Part shown: one piece after another, positions 44,118 to 52,358 of the stretch | How the letters are laid out: every line of letters begins with the position of its first letter | Position numbering within the stretch: the first letter of the stretch is position 1 | Origin: Kitasatospora sp. MAP5-34 | GTDB taxonomy: Bacteria; Actinomycetota; Actinomycetes; Streptomycetales; Streptomycetaceae | Length of the DNA stretch: 64,000 nt | Direction of reading: 5' to 3' | Assembly: GCF_029894335.1 (NCBI RefSeq) | Contig: NZ_JARXZC010000020.1 | Coordinates: forward strand, 1 to 64,000 | Notes under the pieces: generated by a model | Seen by the model: the letters and a program-made list of their open reading frames with translations, nothing else | Told to the model about the DNA's origin: nothing | The model's database searches: none | Position numbers and translations under genes: made by a program

Positions 44118-45938
44118 ATGCCCTTGAATCGTCGTGACTTCGTCACCCGCTCGGCCGCCACCGCAGCCGGCGCCGCCATGGTCGGCGGCCTGCCGGTGAT
44201 CACCGCCACCCCGGCGGCAGCGGCCGAGGTGGCCCCCGAGTGCCACCAGCCCCCGCAGAAGCAGACGTTCACCGTGATGGGCACCACCGACCTGCACGGC
44301 CGGGTGCTGAACTGGGACTACTTCACCGACGCCGTCTACGCCGACAAGGCGCACAACGACGTCGGCCTCGCCAAGATCTCCACCCTGGTGAACCGGATCC
44401 GCGCCGAGAAGGGCCGCTGCCACACCCTGCTGATCGACGCGGGTGACATCATCCAGGGCACCCAACTGACGTACTACTACGCCCGGGTGGAGCCGATCAC
44501 GGCCAAGCAGCACGCACCGAAGCACCCGATGGCGCTGGCCATGAACGCCATCGGCTACGACGCCGCCGCGCTCGGCAACCACGAGTTCAACTACGGCATC
44601 CCGACCGTCCGGGCCTTCGAGGAGCAGCTGAACTTCCCGCTGCTGGGCGCGAACGCGCTGCACGCGAAGGACGAGAAGCCGGCCTTCCAGCCGTACGTGA
44701 TCAAGGAGCTGCACCTCGGGCACGGCCGTCCGGTGCGGGTGGGCATCCTGGGTCTGACCAACCCGGGCATCGCGATCTGGGACAAGGCGAACGTCGCGGG
44801 GCAGATGATCTTCCCGGGCATCGTCGAGATGGCGAAGAAGTACGTGCCCCGGATGAAGGCCGCCGGTGCGGACATCATCGTGGTGTCGGCGCACTCTGGC
44901 ATCGACGAGCCGACCACGTACGGGGACCAGCTGCCCTACCCGGAGGACGCCTCGGGTGAGATGGCGGAGACCGTGCCGGGCATCGACGCGGTGCTGGTGG
45001 GCCACACCCACAAGGAGGTGCCGCAGCGGCTGATCGTCAACAAGCAGACCGGGAAGACGGTGGTCCTCTCCGAGCCGCTCTGCTGGGGCCAGCGGCTCTC
45101 CTGCTTCGACTTCGAGGTGGAGTTCGACAAGGGCGGGTGGCATGTCACGTCGCTCTCCGCGCGGGTGTTGAACTCCAACACCGTGCCGGAGGACCCGAAG
45201 ATCGTGAAGCTGCTGACCGAGCAGCACAAGAAGGTCGTCAAGTACGTCAACCAGCCGATCGGCACCTGCAAGGTGGCCCTGTCGATCGCCGAGGCGCCGT
45301 ACAAGGACGTGCCGATCATCGACCTGATCGGGCGGATCCAGGCGGACACCGTGAAGGCGGCGCTGGCCCCGACCCAGTACGCCAAGCTGCCGGTGCTGGC
45401 CCAGGCGGCGCCGTTCAACCGCACGGCGCTGATCCCGGCGGGGACGGTGAAGCTGCGGGACGCGGCCGGCCTGTACATCTACGAGAACACCCTGGAGGCC
45501 CGCATTCTGACGGGTAGTCAGATAAAGGACTACCTGGAGTACTCGGCCCGGTACTTCGCCCAGCTGGCGGTGGGTGCGCCCGTCAACCTCGACACGCTCA
45601 CCAACCAGCAGAACACGCCGGACTACAACTACGACTCGATCTACGGGATTTCGTACGACATCGACCTCACCCAGCCGGTCGGCTCGCGGATCGTCAAGCT
45701 GTCGTACGCCGGCAAGCCGATCGACCCGGCGGGGCAGTTCGTACTCGCGGTGAACAACTACCGGGCCAACGGCGGCGGCAACTTCCCGCACGTCGCGACG
45801 GCGCCGAAGGTGTGGGCGAACTCGGACGAGATCCGCAACACCATGATCGCCTGGGTGAAGGCGAAGGGCGTCATCGACCCGAAGGACTTCGCCGCCGTGA
45901 ACTGGCGCCTGGTGCGCAAGGGTGTGCCGCTGTTCTAA
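44118..45938 (+). CDS. Tat-exported bifunctional metallophosphatase/5'-nucleotidase
   Basis: 606 residues. The Tat signal NRRDFVTRSAATAAGAAMVG (residues 4-23) ends near ATPAAAA. The calcineurin-like domain has all family blocks: GTTDLHG, DAGDIIQG, LGNHEFNYG, VSAHSG and VGHTH. The C-terminal 5_nucleotid_C domain (about 350-600) contains NNYRANGGGNFPHV. It would hydrolyse extracellular nucleotides or cyclic nucleotides and release phosphate. GGAG lies about 8 bases before the ATG. A strong hairpin follows. Confidence 0.93.
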   Translation: MPLNRRDFVTRSAATAAGAAMVGGLPVITATPAAAAEVAPECHQPPQKQTFTVMGTTDLHGRVLNWDYFTDAVYADKAHNDVGLAKISTLVNRIRAEKGRCHTLLIDAGDIIQGTQLTYYYARVEPITAKQHAPKHPMALAMNAIGYDAAALGNHEFNYGIPTVRAFEEQLNFPLLGANALHAKDEKPAFQPYVIKELHLGHGRPVRVGILGLTNPGIAIWDKANVAGQMIFPGIVEMAKKYVPRMKAAGADIIVVSAHSGIDEPTTYGDQLPYPEDASGEMAETVPGIDAVLVGHTHKEVPQRLIVNKQTGKTVVLSEPLCWGQRLSCFDFEVEFDKGGWHVTSLSARVLNSNTVPEDPKIVKLLTEQHKKVVKYVNQPIGTCKVALSIAEAPYKDVPIIDLIGRIQADTVKAALAPTQYAKLPVLAQAAPFNRTALIPAGTVKLRDAAGLYIYENTLEARILTGSQIKDYLEYSARYFAQLAVGAPVNLDTLTNQQNTPDYNYDSIYGISYDIDLTQPVGSRIVKLSYAGKPIDPAGQFVLAVNNYRANGGGNFPHVATAPKVWANSDEIRNTMIAWVKAKGVIDPKDFAAVNWRLVRKGVPLF

Positions 45939-45961
45939 TCCCTGGAGGGTGTGTGGAAACC

Positions 45962-45996
45962 GGTCGGCGGCACTGTGCGTCACAGTGCCGCCGATC
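45962..45996. terminator. Bidirectional terminator between 5'-nucleotidase and doxX genes
   Basis: A 16-bp stem with one G-U pair (45962-45977 with 45981-45996, core CGGCGGCACTGTG/CACAGTGCCGCCG) and a three-base loop lies between the convergent stops. Confidence 0.88.
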
Positions 45997-46009
45997 CGGC
46001 GTTCCCGGC

Positions 46010-46375
46010 TCAGAGCGCGAAGCGACCGACGGCGACGAGGACGGCCAGCACGAGCAGCACGGCGTTCACCGGCAGTGTCTTGCGCTCACCTCGCTGCAGG
46101 TGGAGCCGGGCGGCGAGGACCTGGACTATCGCCAGCCCGACGGCGGCGAGCGGGGCGAGCAGCGGGGCGATGCCGGTCGCCTGCGGCAGGACGAGCCCGA
46201 GGGCGCCGAGCAACTCGATGACGCCGATGACCCGGACCGGGACTGGGTAGTCGGCCGTCCAGGCGAACTGCGGGTCGGCGAGCAGCTTCTCGCGGGGCTG
46301 GGCGGCCTTGTGCAGCCCGGCGAGGAGGTAGGCGGCGGCCTGGAGGCCGGCGGCGATCCAGAGGGCGAGGTTCAC
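46010..46375 (-). CDS. DoxX-like family membrane protein
   Basis: 121 residues with four hydrophobic helices (about 2-20, 45-65, 70-90, 100-118). It begins LALWIAAGLQAAAYLLAGLH, typical of the DoxX-like/DUF4870-sized small membrane proteins. The GTG start is set by GAAGGAT about 7 bases upstream. It is divergent from an HxlR-family regulator across 114 bases, an arrangement common for DoxX-like genes and suggesting electrophile- or redox-responsive control. The function is unknown. Confidence 0.85.
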   Translation of the reverse strand: MNLALWIAAGLQAAAYLLAGLHKAAQPREKLLADPQFAWTADYPVPVRVIGVIELLGALGLVLPQATGIAPLLAPLAAVGLAIVQVLAARLHLQRGERKTLPVNAVLLVLAVLVAVGRFAL

Positions 46376-46399
46376 GGCGGGATCCTTCGGGGCTCGATG

Positions 46400-46418
46400 G
46401 TTACCATTAGTGCGTAAC
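46400..46418. promoter_or_regulatory. Inverted repeat between doxX and hxlR-type genes, candidate HxlR operator
   Basis: GTTAC (46400-46404) and GTAAC (46414-46418) are separated by 9 bases in the divergent spacer. The size fits an HxlR/DUF24 site; this is an inference. Confidence 0.5.
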
Positions 46419-46489
46419 GGCATGATGCGTGACTTTCACGACCCCCACAAAAGGCACACGGGTGTGCGCCACGAACACGGAGGTGCCTG

Positions 46490-46873
46490 ATGGCCGGTAC
46501 GAGCATCGCGGAGCCGTCGGCCTGCCCGGACCAGCCCGAGGGGCGGGCGATCCGTGAACTGCTGGACCGGGTCGGCGACAAGTGGAGCCTGCTGGTGATC
46601 GGCTCACTGCAGTGCGGTCCGCTCCGGTTCGGCGCGATCCAGCAGGAGGTGGACGGCATCTCGCAGCGGATGCTGACCCTGACCCTGCGCCGCCTGGAGC
46701 GGGACGGGCTGGCCACCCGGACCGCGTACGCCGAGGTGCCGCCCCGGGTGGAGTACGAGCTGACCGACCTCGGCCGCACCCTGATGGCGCCGGTGCTGGC
46801 GCTGGCGGAGTGGGCGAAGCGGAGCTATCCGCAGATCGACGCCAACCGGGCGCGGTTCGACGCCCGGGCCTGA
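46490..46873 (+). CDS. HxlR-family transcriptional regulator
   Basis: 127 residues. The DUF24 winged helix is clear: LLDRVGDKWSLLVIGSLQCGPLRFGAI (about 24-50), ISQRMLTLTLRRLERDGL, and the wing PPRVEYELTDLGRTL. One Cys lies before the domain (about residue 12), where thiol-sensing HxlR proteins often have their switch cysteine, and another follows in SLQCG. GGAGGT lies 6 bases before the ATG. It probably controls the divergent DoxX-like gene. Confidence 0.9.
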   Translation: MAGTSIAEPSACPDQPEGRAIRELLDRVGDKWSLLVIGSLQCGPLRFGAIQQEVDGISQRMLTLTLRRLERDGLATRTAYAEVPPRVEYELTDLGRTLMAPVLALAEWAKRSYPQIDANRARFDARA

Positions 46874-46889
46874 ATCGGTTTGCCCCCGC

Positions 46890-48101
46890 CTACCGTTCGA
46901 GCCGGAGCAGCACGGGGACGGCGGCGAGGCTGAGCGCCGCGAGGAAGAGCCACGGGCAGGGGGCGCCGTAGCCGAGCAGCAGGGTGAGCAGGGCGGGGGC
47001 GGTCGTCTGGCCGACCGTCCAGGAGAGTTGGTAGACCGCCAGGTAGCGGCCACGCAGGCCGGGGTCGGCGAGGCGGACGCTGAGTTCCTCCCGGTACGGG
47101 GTCGCGACCGTCTCGGCGGCGTTGTAGACCAGCATCGCGGCGTACAGGCCCGCCGTGACGGCCCAGGCGGGGGCTGCGGAGAGCGCGGCGAAGAGGCCGA
47201 AGGCGAGCGCGTTGAGCAGCGATCCGGCGGCGATGACCCGGGTGGGGCGGTACTTGGCGAGCCTGCGGGCGACGGCGGTCTGGGTGAGGGCGACCTGTGC
47301 GCAGTTCAGCAGCAGCAGTGAGCCGGCCATCCAGGCCTGTCGGTGCAGGCCGTCGGTGAGGTAGATGGCGAGCAGCAGGCTGAGCACGAGCGAGGCGAAG
47401 ACGAAGCTCAGGTTGACGGTGACCAGCAGCAGGTAGCGCCGGTCGTGCAGGACGGTGCGGTAGCTGCCCTCGACTGCCGTACGGTTGACGGGAGTTCGGG
47501 CGGGGTGGGTGGGGCGCCAGGTGGCGAGCAGGGCGGCGGCGAGGGCGTAGCTGGCGGCGTTGGCGAGCACCGTGATCCGCAGTCCGCCGGTGCCGCCGGT
47601 CGCGAGCAGTACGGCGCCCAGCGCGCCGCCGGCGGCGAGGCCGGCGTTGCGCAGTGAGCCGATCAGGGCGAACCAGCGCGGGCGGTCCGGTTCTTCGGCG
47701 GCGAGCACCACCAGGCCGGTGCTGGCGGTCCAGTAGGCGGCGGCACCGATCTGGGCGAGGGCGACGACCGTAACGATCTGCCAGACCTGCCCGGCGGCGA
47801 GGAAGCCGGTGTACGCGAGGGCGGAGATCAGGTTGGCACCGGCCGCGACCCGTCGGGCGTCGAAGCGGTCGATGACCGGTCCGACGAGCAGTGCGGTGGG
47901 CAGGGCGAGCAGTCGGCCGAGGCTGATCGCGGCGCCGACGGCGGGCAGGGTGAGCGTGGTGGTGCGGGCGAACCAGACGACGGTGAAGGCGAGCAGTAGT
48001 CCGCTGCCGAGGCTGTCGATCAGGTGTGCGCCGATGAGGTTACGCTGACCGGCGGCCCTCGGAGGTGTGCGGCGGCGCAGGTCAGGGGTCATGGTGGTCA
48101 T
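46890..48101 (-). CDS. Major facilitator superfamily transporter
   Basis: 403 residues with about twelve hydrophobic helices and no periplasmic domain. The loop after helix 2 reads GPVIDRFDARRVAAGANL, an MFS motif A variant. It resembles drug/metabolite exporters of the MFS_1 group; the substrate is unknown. It is divergent from the ArsR-like regulator, which is the likely controller. GAGGAT lies about 7 bases upstream of the ATG. It is convergent with the HxlR gene, with 16 bases between stops. Confidence 0.87.
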   Translation of the reverse strand: MTTMTPDLRRRTPPRAAGQRNLIGAHLIDSLGSGLLLAFTVVWFARTTTLTLPAVGAAISLGRLLALPTALLVGPVIDRFDARRVAAGANLISALAYTGFLAAGQVWQIVTVVALAQIGAAAYWTASTGLVVLAAEEPDRPRWFALIGSLRNAGLAAGGALGAVLLATGGTGGLRITVLANAASYALAAALLATWRPTHPARTPVNRTAVEGSYRTVLHDRRYLLLVTVNLSFVFASLVLSLLLAIYLTDGLHRQAWMAGSLLLLNCAQVALTQTAVARRLAKYRPTRVIAAGSLLNALAFGLFAALSAAPAWAVTAGLYAAMLVYNAAETVATPYREELSVRLADPGLRGRYLAVYQLSWTVGQTTAPALLTLLLGYGAPCPWLFLAALSLAAVPVLLRLER

Positions 48102-48151
48102 GGCCTGATCCTCGGGCGGTACCCCGGTGGGGCCCAGAGATTTCGTCCTGA

Positions 48152-48178
48152 TCGAATCCTGGAGGGTCGAATCCTGGA
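48152..48178. repeat. Direct repeat in the MFS/ArsR-like divergent spacer, candidate operator
   Basis: TCGAATCCTGGA occurs twice, at 48152-48163 and 48167-48178, a 15-bp spacing, immediately upstream of the regulator's ribosome binding site. Confidence 0.5.
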
Positions 48179-48196
48179 ACGGGAGGGTGGAGGAGC

Positions 48197-49180
48197 GTGC
48201 TCACGCTGGAGTTCTCGGCTCAGGATCTGGCGGTGACGCGGTTCGCCTCTTCGCCGTTGTGGGAGATCACCAACAGTGTGCAGGTGCTGAAGGAGCCGGG
48301 CGAGCACGCGGTCCACCTGCCGTGGGTACGGTCGGCGCGGGGGCGGCTGCGCGGGGTGGGGTTCGAGCTACTGTCACAGCTGGTCCCGATCCCGACGGTG
48401 CACACCCCGGACTTCCTCACGCCGGTGCCGGTGGGTTCCGCGCCCGGGATCAGGGCGGAGCTGGATCAGCTGCTGGCCACCGATCCGGCCCAGGTGGTGG
48501 TCGATCTGGACCGGTACCAGGGTGAACTACCGCCGCTGGTGGCCGAGTTCCGGTCCGATCCGGAGGCGGGGCTGGTGCGCCTGGCGGCGGAGGTGCTGGC
48601 GTACTGGGACGCCGCCGTCGCTCCGTTCTGGCCGCGCATCCAGCGACTGGTGGAGGGCGAGATCCTGTACCGGGCGCGGCAGATGGCGACGGGCGGTCCT
48701 GCCTCGCTCTTCAGCGACCTGCATCCGAGGGTGAGTTGGGAACGCGGCACGCTGCGGGTGGCGCACCGCTGGTTCCGGGCGGAGCGGAGTCTGGACGGCG
48801 AGCGCGGGCTGGTCCTGGTGCCGTCGGTGTTCGCCTGGCCGGGCGTGTACTCGCAGACCGATCCGCCGCACCAGCCGGGTCTGATCTACCCGCCGCGCGG
48901 GGTCGCGACGCTCTGGGAGCGGGCTACGCCCGTGCCGGACGGCCTGGCCGGCGTCCTCGGCCGGGCCCGGGCCCTGCTGCTGGCCGAGCTGGACTCCCCC
49001 GCCTCGACCACGGAACTCGCCCTCCGTACGGGCCTGTCGGCGCCGAACGTCTCGCACCACCTGTCGGCGCTGAGCGGTGCGGGGCTGGTGTCCCGGCACC
49101 GGGCGGGCCGGGCGGTGCTGTATCTGCGCACCGCCCTGACCGATGCCCTGCTGGCGGGCTGCGCCGCGCCGGACGCCTGA
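48197..49180 (+). CDS. ArsR-like helix-turn-helix regulator with long N-terminal domain (DUF5937 type)
   Basis: 327 residues. The C-terminal region (about 245-320) is an ArsR winged helix: ASTTELALRTGLSAPNVSHHLSALSGAGLVSRH. The N-terminal 240 residues (LEFSAQDLAVTRFASSPLWE at the start) match the actinobacterial DUF5937 sensor domain, with no metal-binding Cys cluster. The GTG start follows GGAGGAGC directly. It is divergent from the MFS transporter, so a local efflux regulator is the simplest reading. Confidence 0.85.
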   Translation: MLTLEFSAQDLAVTRFASSPLWEITNSVQVLKEPGEHAVHLPWVRSARGRLRGVGFELLSQLVPIPTVHTPDFLTPVPVGSAPGIRAELDQLLATDPAQVVVDLDRYQGELPPLVAEFRSDPEAGLVRLAAEVLAYWDAAVAPFWPRIQRLVEGEILYRARQMATGGPASLFSDLHPRVSWERGTLRVAHRWFRAERSLDGERGLVLVPSVFAWPGVYSQTDPPHQPGLIYPPRGVATLWERATPVPDGLAGVLGRARALLLAELDSPASTTELALRTGLSAPNVSHHLSALSGAGLVSRHRAGRAVLYLRTALTDALLAGCAAPDA

Positions 49181-49398
49181 GGCTCCGGGCGCGGCCTCGA
49201 CGGCGGCCGGCCAGGCCAGCAACTCCGTTACTGCAGAACACTTCTGACCATTGCTCAGTACTCCTGGTGCAGTGCGCCACGCCTGGATCGATCGTCTGAC
49301 ACGAATGAGTGAGACGTTTATCTTGCACACTTGTCCAACTCTCCCCTATGGTCGTCGTACCGGCCGGGAACGCCCGCCGGCACCACGGGGAGGCAGTC

Positions 49399-50586
49399 AT
49401 GAGCAGCACCGCCAAGCACGTCCTGGTCTCCGGCGCGAGCATCGCCGGGCCCGCCCTCGCCCACTGGCTGACCAGGTACGGCTACCGGGTGACGGTGGTC
49501 GAGAAGGCTCCCGCACTCCGCGAGGGCGGCTTCAACGTGGACTTCCGGGGGCACGTGCACCTGGCGGTGCTGGAGCGGATGGGCGTACTCGACGAGATCC
49601 GCGCCCAGCAGACCAACATGGGTGACATGGTGCTGGTCGACGAGCAGAACCGGCCGCAGGCCACGCTGCCGTCCTCGTTCATGGCGGGCGACGTCGAGAT
49701 CGAACGCGGAAAGCTCAGCCGGATCCTCTACGGCCGGACCAAGGACAGCGCCGAGTACGTCTTCGGCGACTCGATCGCCTCGCTCACCGAGACCGCCGAC
49801 GGCGTGCAGGTGACCTTCGACCGGGGCGAGCCGCGCACCTTCGACCTGGTGGTGGGCGCGGACGGCCTGCACTCCAACGTTCGGCGGCTGGCCTTCGGCG
49901 ACGAGGCCGAGTACGTCCACCACCTCGGCTACTACGTGGCCGGCGGTTACAGCGTGCCCAACCGGCTCGGCCTGGAGCGCGAGGGGCGGGTCTTCAGCGT
50001 GCCGGGGCACAGCGCGATGCTGACCAGCGTCGAGCCGGAGACCGCCGGCGCGGGCTTCATCTTCGCCGCCGGTCAACTGACGTACGACCGGCACGACATC
50101 GACGAGCAGAAGCGGATCGTCGCCGAGCGCTACGCCGGTATCGGCTGGGAGGTCCCCGGGCTGCTGACCGCGATGTGGGAGTCACCCGACTTCTACTTCG
50201 ACGCCATCTCCCAGGTGCGGATGGACAGTTGGTCCTCGGGCCGGGTGGTACTGCTCGGTGACGCCGGGTACGGCGCGACCATGGGCGGCCTGGGCACCGG
50301 GCTCGCGGTGGTCTGCTCGTACGTCCTGGCGGGCGAGTTGGCGCGGGCCGACGGCGACCACCGGGTCGCCTTCGCCCGCTACGAGCAGGCGATCCGCAAG
50401 TACGCCAGGGGCTGCCAGAAGCTCGCGGAGGGCGCCGGGCCGTTCCTGGCTCCACAGACCAAAGCGCAGATCCGGCAGCGCAACCTCGGCTACCGGATGC
50501 TCTCCTCCCGCTTCATGGCAGGCGTTTTCAGCCGGATGACCACCAAGGCCGCCAGCGCGATCACCCTGGCCGACTACCCGGCCTAG
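49399..50586 (+). CDS. FAD-dependent monooxygenase (TetX/PHBH-like)
   Basis: 395 residues. The FAD motif is VLVSGASIAGPALAHWL (7-23, a GxGxxG variant), the DG motif VVGADGLHSNVRRL, and the GD motif VVLLGDAGYGATMGGLGTG. These define group A flavin monooxygenases, which hydroxylate aromatic or polyketide substrates and sometimes inactivate antibiotics. The substrate is unknown. GGGGAGG lies about 6 bases before the ATG. The 218-base gap before it (49181-49398) shows no gene. Confidence 0.88.
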   Translation: MSSTAKHVLVSGASIAGPALAHWLTRYGYRVTVVEKAPALREGGFNVDFRGHVHLAVLERMGVLDEIRAQQTNMGDMVLVDEQNRPQATLPSSFMAGDVEIERGKLSRILYGRTKDSAEYVFGDSIASLTETADGVQVTFDRGEPRTFDLVVGADGLHSNVRRLAFGDEAEYVHHLGYYVAGGYSVPNRLGLEREGRVFSVPGHSAMLTSVEPETAGAGFIFAAGQLTYDRHDIDEQKRIVAERYAGIGWEVPGLLTAMWESPDFYFDAISQVRMDSWSSGRVVLLGDAGYGATMGGLGTGLAVVCSYVLAGELARADGDHRVAFARYEQAIRKYARGCQKLAEGAGPFLAPQTKAQIRQRNLGYRMLSSRFMAGVFSRMTTKAASAITLADYPA

Positions 50587-50600
50587 CGGGATGGGCCACC

Positions 50601-50664
50601 CCAGGAGCGCGGGGCTCTGCTTGATGAAACGCGTGCGCGAAACCGGAAGGCAACAGGCCCGCAG
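50601..50664 (+). repeat. Dispersed intergenic repeat, copy C
   Basis: CCAGGAGCGCGGGGCTCTGC is followed by GCGCGAAACCGGAAGGCAAC, which matches copy A near 6.5 kb. It sits between convergent genes. Confidence 0.6.
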
Positions 50665-50690
50665 CCCTCCGACCTCGCGCAGCCGCCGCC

Positions 50691-52265
50691 TCAGCGAGCG
50701 AGCCCGGCGCCCCGGGCCCCGCGTGGGCGGGTGAGGGTGAAGCGGTCGACGGGGACGAGGTCGCCGTACGGGCCGGTGACGGCGTAGTAGGTGACCGTGA
50801 TGGTGGTGTCGCCGCCGCGCTCGCCGGGGTCGACCTCGAAGGCCGCGAAGCCGTAGGAGTGGTCGCCGTCCCGGAAGGCGGACCAGGGGGCGTCCTCGAC
50901 GACGTACAGCGGCGGGCGCTTGCCGGTGGCCGGGTCGACGGGCCCGACGCCGGTGATGACCCGGCACTTCTCGGGGCTGTAGAAGAGGTGGTTGGACGGC
51001 GCGGAGGTGCCGCCGCCGCCGATGACCATGTGGACGGTGCCCTTGGTGGTGTCGATCAGCTCGGTATCGGTGGCGACCGGGATCGGGGTGCGGGTGTCGG
51101 TGGGCTGCTGGCCCCGGATCGGGTGCGAGCGTTCGTAGTGGTGCTCGTGGCCGCAGACCACCAGGTCCACGCCGTAGCGGTCGAACAGCGGCACCCAGGT
51201 CTCGCGGATGCCGAGGTCGGCGCCGTTGAACTTGTCGGCAGTGGAGATCACCACCTGGTGCATGCAGACCACGATCCAGTCGATGTCCGGATCGGCATCG
51301 GCAGCCGCCAACTCGCTTTCCAGCCAACGCTGCTGGGCGCCTCCCGAGTAGCCGTGCACGTAGGAGCTGCCGGCGTCCTGGTAGGCGATGTCGTCGTTGT
51401 TGAGGCTGATGACCCGGACCGCGCCCGCCGTGAACGAGTACCACAGGCCGCCGAGTTGCTCGTCCGCACCGGCCTCCGGCACGCTGAAGTACGCCTGGTA
51501 CGCGCCGTATCCGACCGGTCCGTTGCCGAGCTCGTTCTCGTGGTTGCCCGCTGCGGGCATCCAGGGGCGGTGCCGGGCGGAGCGGGAGTTGTTCTCGAAC
51601 CAGTCCGACCAGGTGCGGACCCGGTCGGTGGACAGGTTGGCGTAGCAGAGGTCGCCGTTGACCAGGTGGAAGAGCGGGGCGATGCGTTCGACACCGGCCG
51701 TGGTGTCCCCGGCCGCCGGGCTGCCGAGGTTGTCGTTTACGTAGCCCGTGCTGGTGAGCTTGCCCAGTGTCGGCGTGCCCTGGTCCCCGAAGCTGGTGAA
51801 GGTGAAGGCGCCCCGGCCGCGCGGAGCGGTGCGCAGCGTCCCGAGCTCGGGGGTCACGCCGTCGTGCAGGGCGGCGTAGACGTAGTCGGTGTCCGGGTGC
51901 AGGCCGGTCAGCCGGGCGTGGTGCACCTGGACCTCGGTACCGGACTTGGCGTCGCGATAAGTAGTGGTCTGCGCCTGCACGGCGCGGCCGAAGCCGCCCT
52001 GCGAAGTTCCGTACCTGACCCGGGGGTTGGAGACCGAGGTGGTGGTGTGCCAGGAGACGACGGCCTCGCGGGAGGCGTCCGAACCGAACTGCAGGTGCAG
52101 GCCGGCCACCCTTGGGGCACCCGACCGGCCCGGCCGCTCCCAGAGCAGCGGACTGGCCGCTGCCGCCGGAGCGGCCGCGACACCGGCCAGTCCGATCCCG
52201 GTGGCGCCGGCGATGAGACCGCGCCTGCTGACAGTGGGACGCTCAGCGGAATTCGAAGCACTCAT
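50691..52265 (-). CDS. Tat-exported purple-acid-phosphatase-like metallophosphoesterase
   Basis: 524 residues. The Tat signal SRRGLIAGATGIGLAGVAAA (13-32) is followed by a fibronectin-like N-terminal domain (about 50-145) and the metallophosphatase domain. Its metal motifs are FGDQG, NGDLCY, AGNHENE, VVCMHQ and CGHEHHYERS, the last being characteristic of purple acid phosphatases. It probably releases phosphate from extracellular organic phosphates. The ribosome binding site is weak; the ATG gives a normal Tat N-region. Confidence 0.9.
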   Translation of the reverse strand: MSASNSAERPTVSRRGLIAGATGIGLAGVAAAPAAAASPLLWERPGRSGAPRVAGLHLQFGSDASREAVVSWHTTTSVSNPRVRYGTSQGGFGRAVQAQTTTYRDAKSGTEVQVHHARLTGLHPDTDYVYAALHDGVTPELGTLRTAPRGRGAFTFTSFGDQGTPTLGKLTSTGYVNDNLGSPAAGDTTAGVERIAPLFHLVNGDLCYANLSTDRVRTWSDWFENNSRSARHRPWMPAAGNHENELGNGPVGYGAYQAYFSVPEAGADEQLGGLWYSFTAGAVRVISLNNDDIAYQDAGSSYVHGYSGGAQQRWLESELAAADADPDIDWIVVCMHQVVISTADKFNGADLGIRETWVPLFDRYGVDLVVCGHEHHYERSHPIRGQQPTDTRTPIPVATDTELIDTTKGTVHMVIGGGGTSAPSNHLFYSPEKCRVITGVGPVDPATGKRPPLYVVEDAPWSAFRDGDHSYGFAAFEVDPGERGGDTTITVTYYAVTGPYGDLVPVDRFTLTRPRGARGAGLAR

Positions 52266-52358
52266 GGCCCGTCAGCCTGCCGCCCGGAAGGTGAACGGCG
52301 CCAGAGCTTTGACGTGAACAAGCTTCTCCAGTCAGCCAGTTGCCCGACGGTTACGCCG

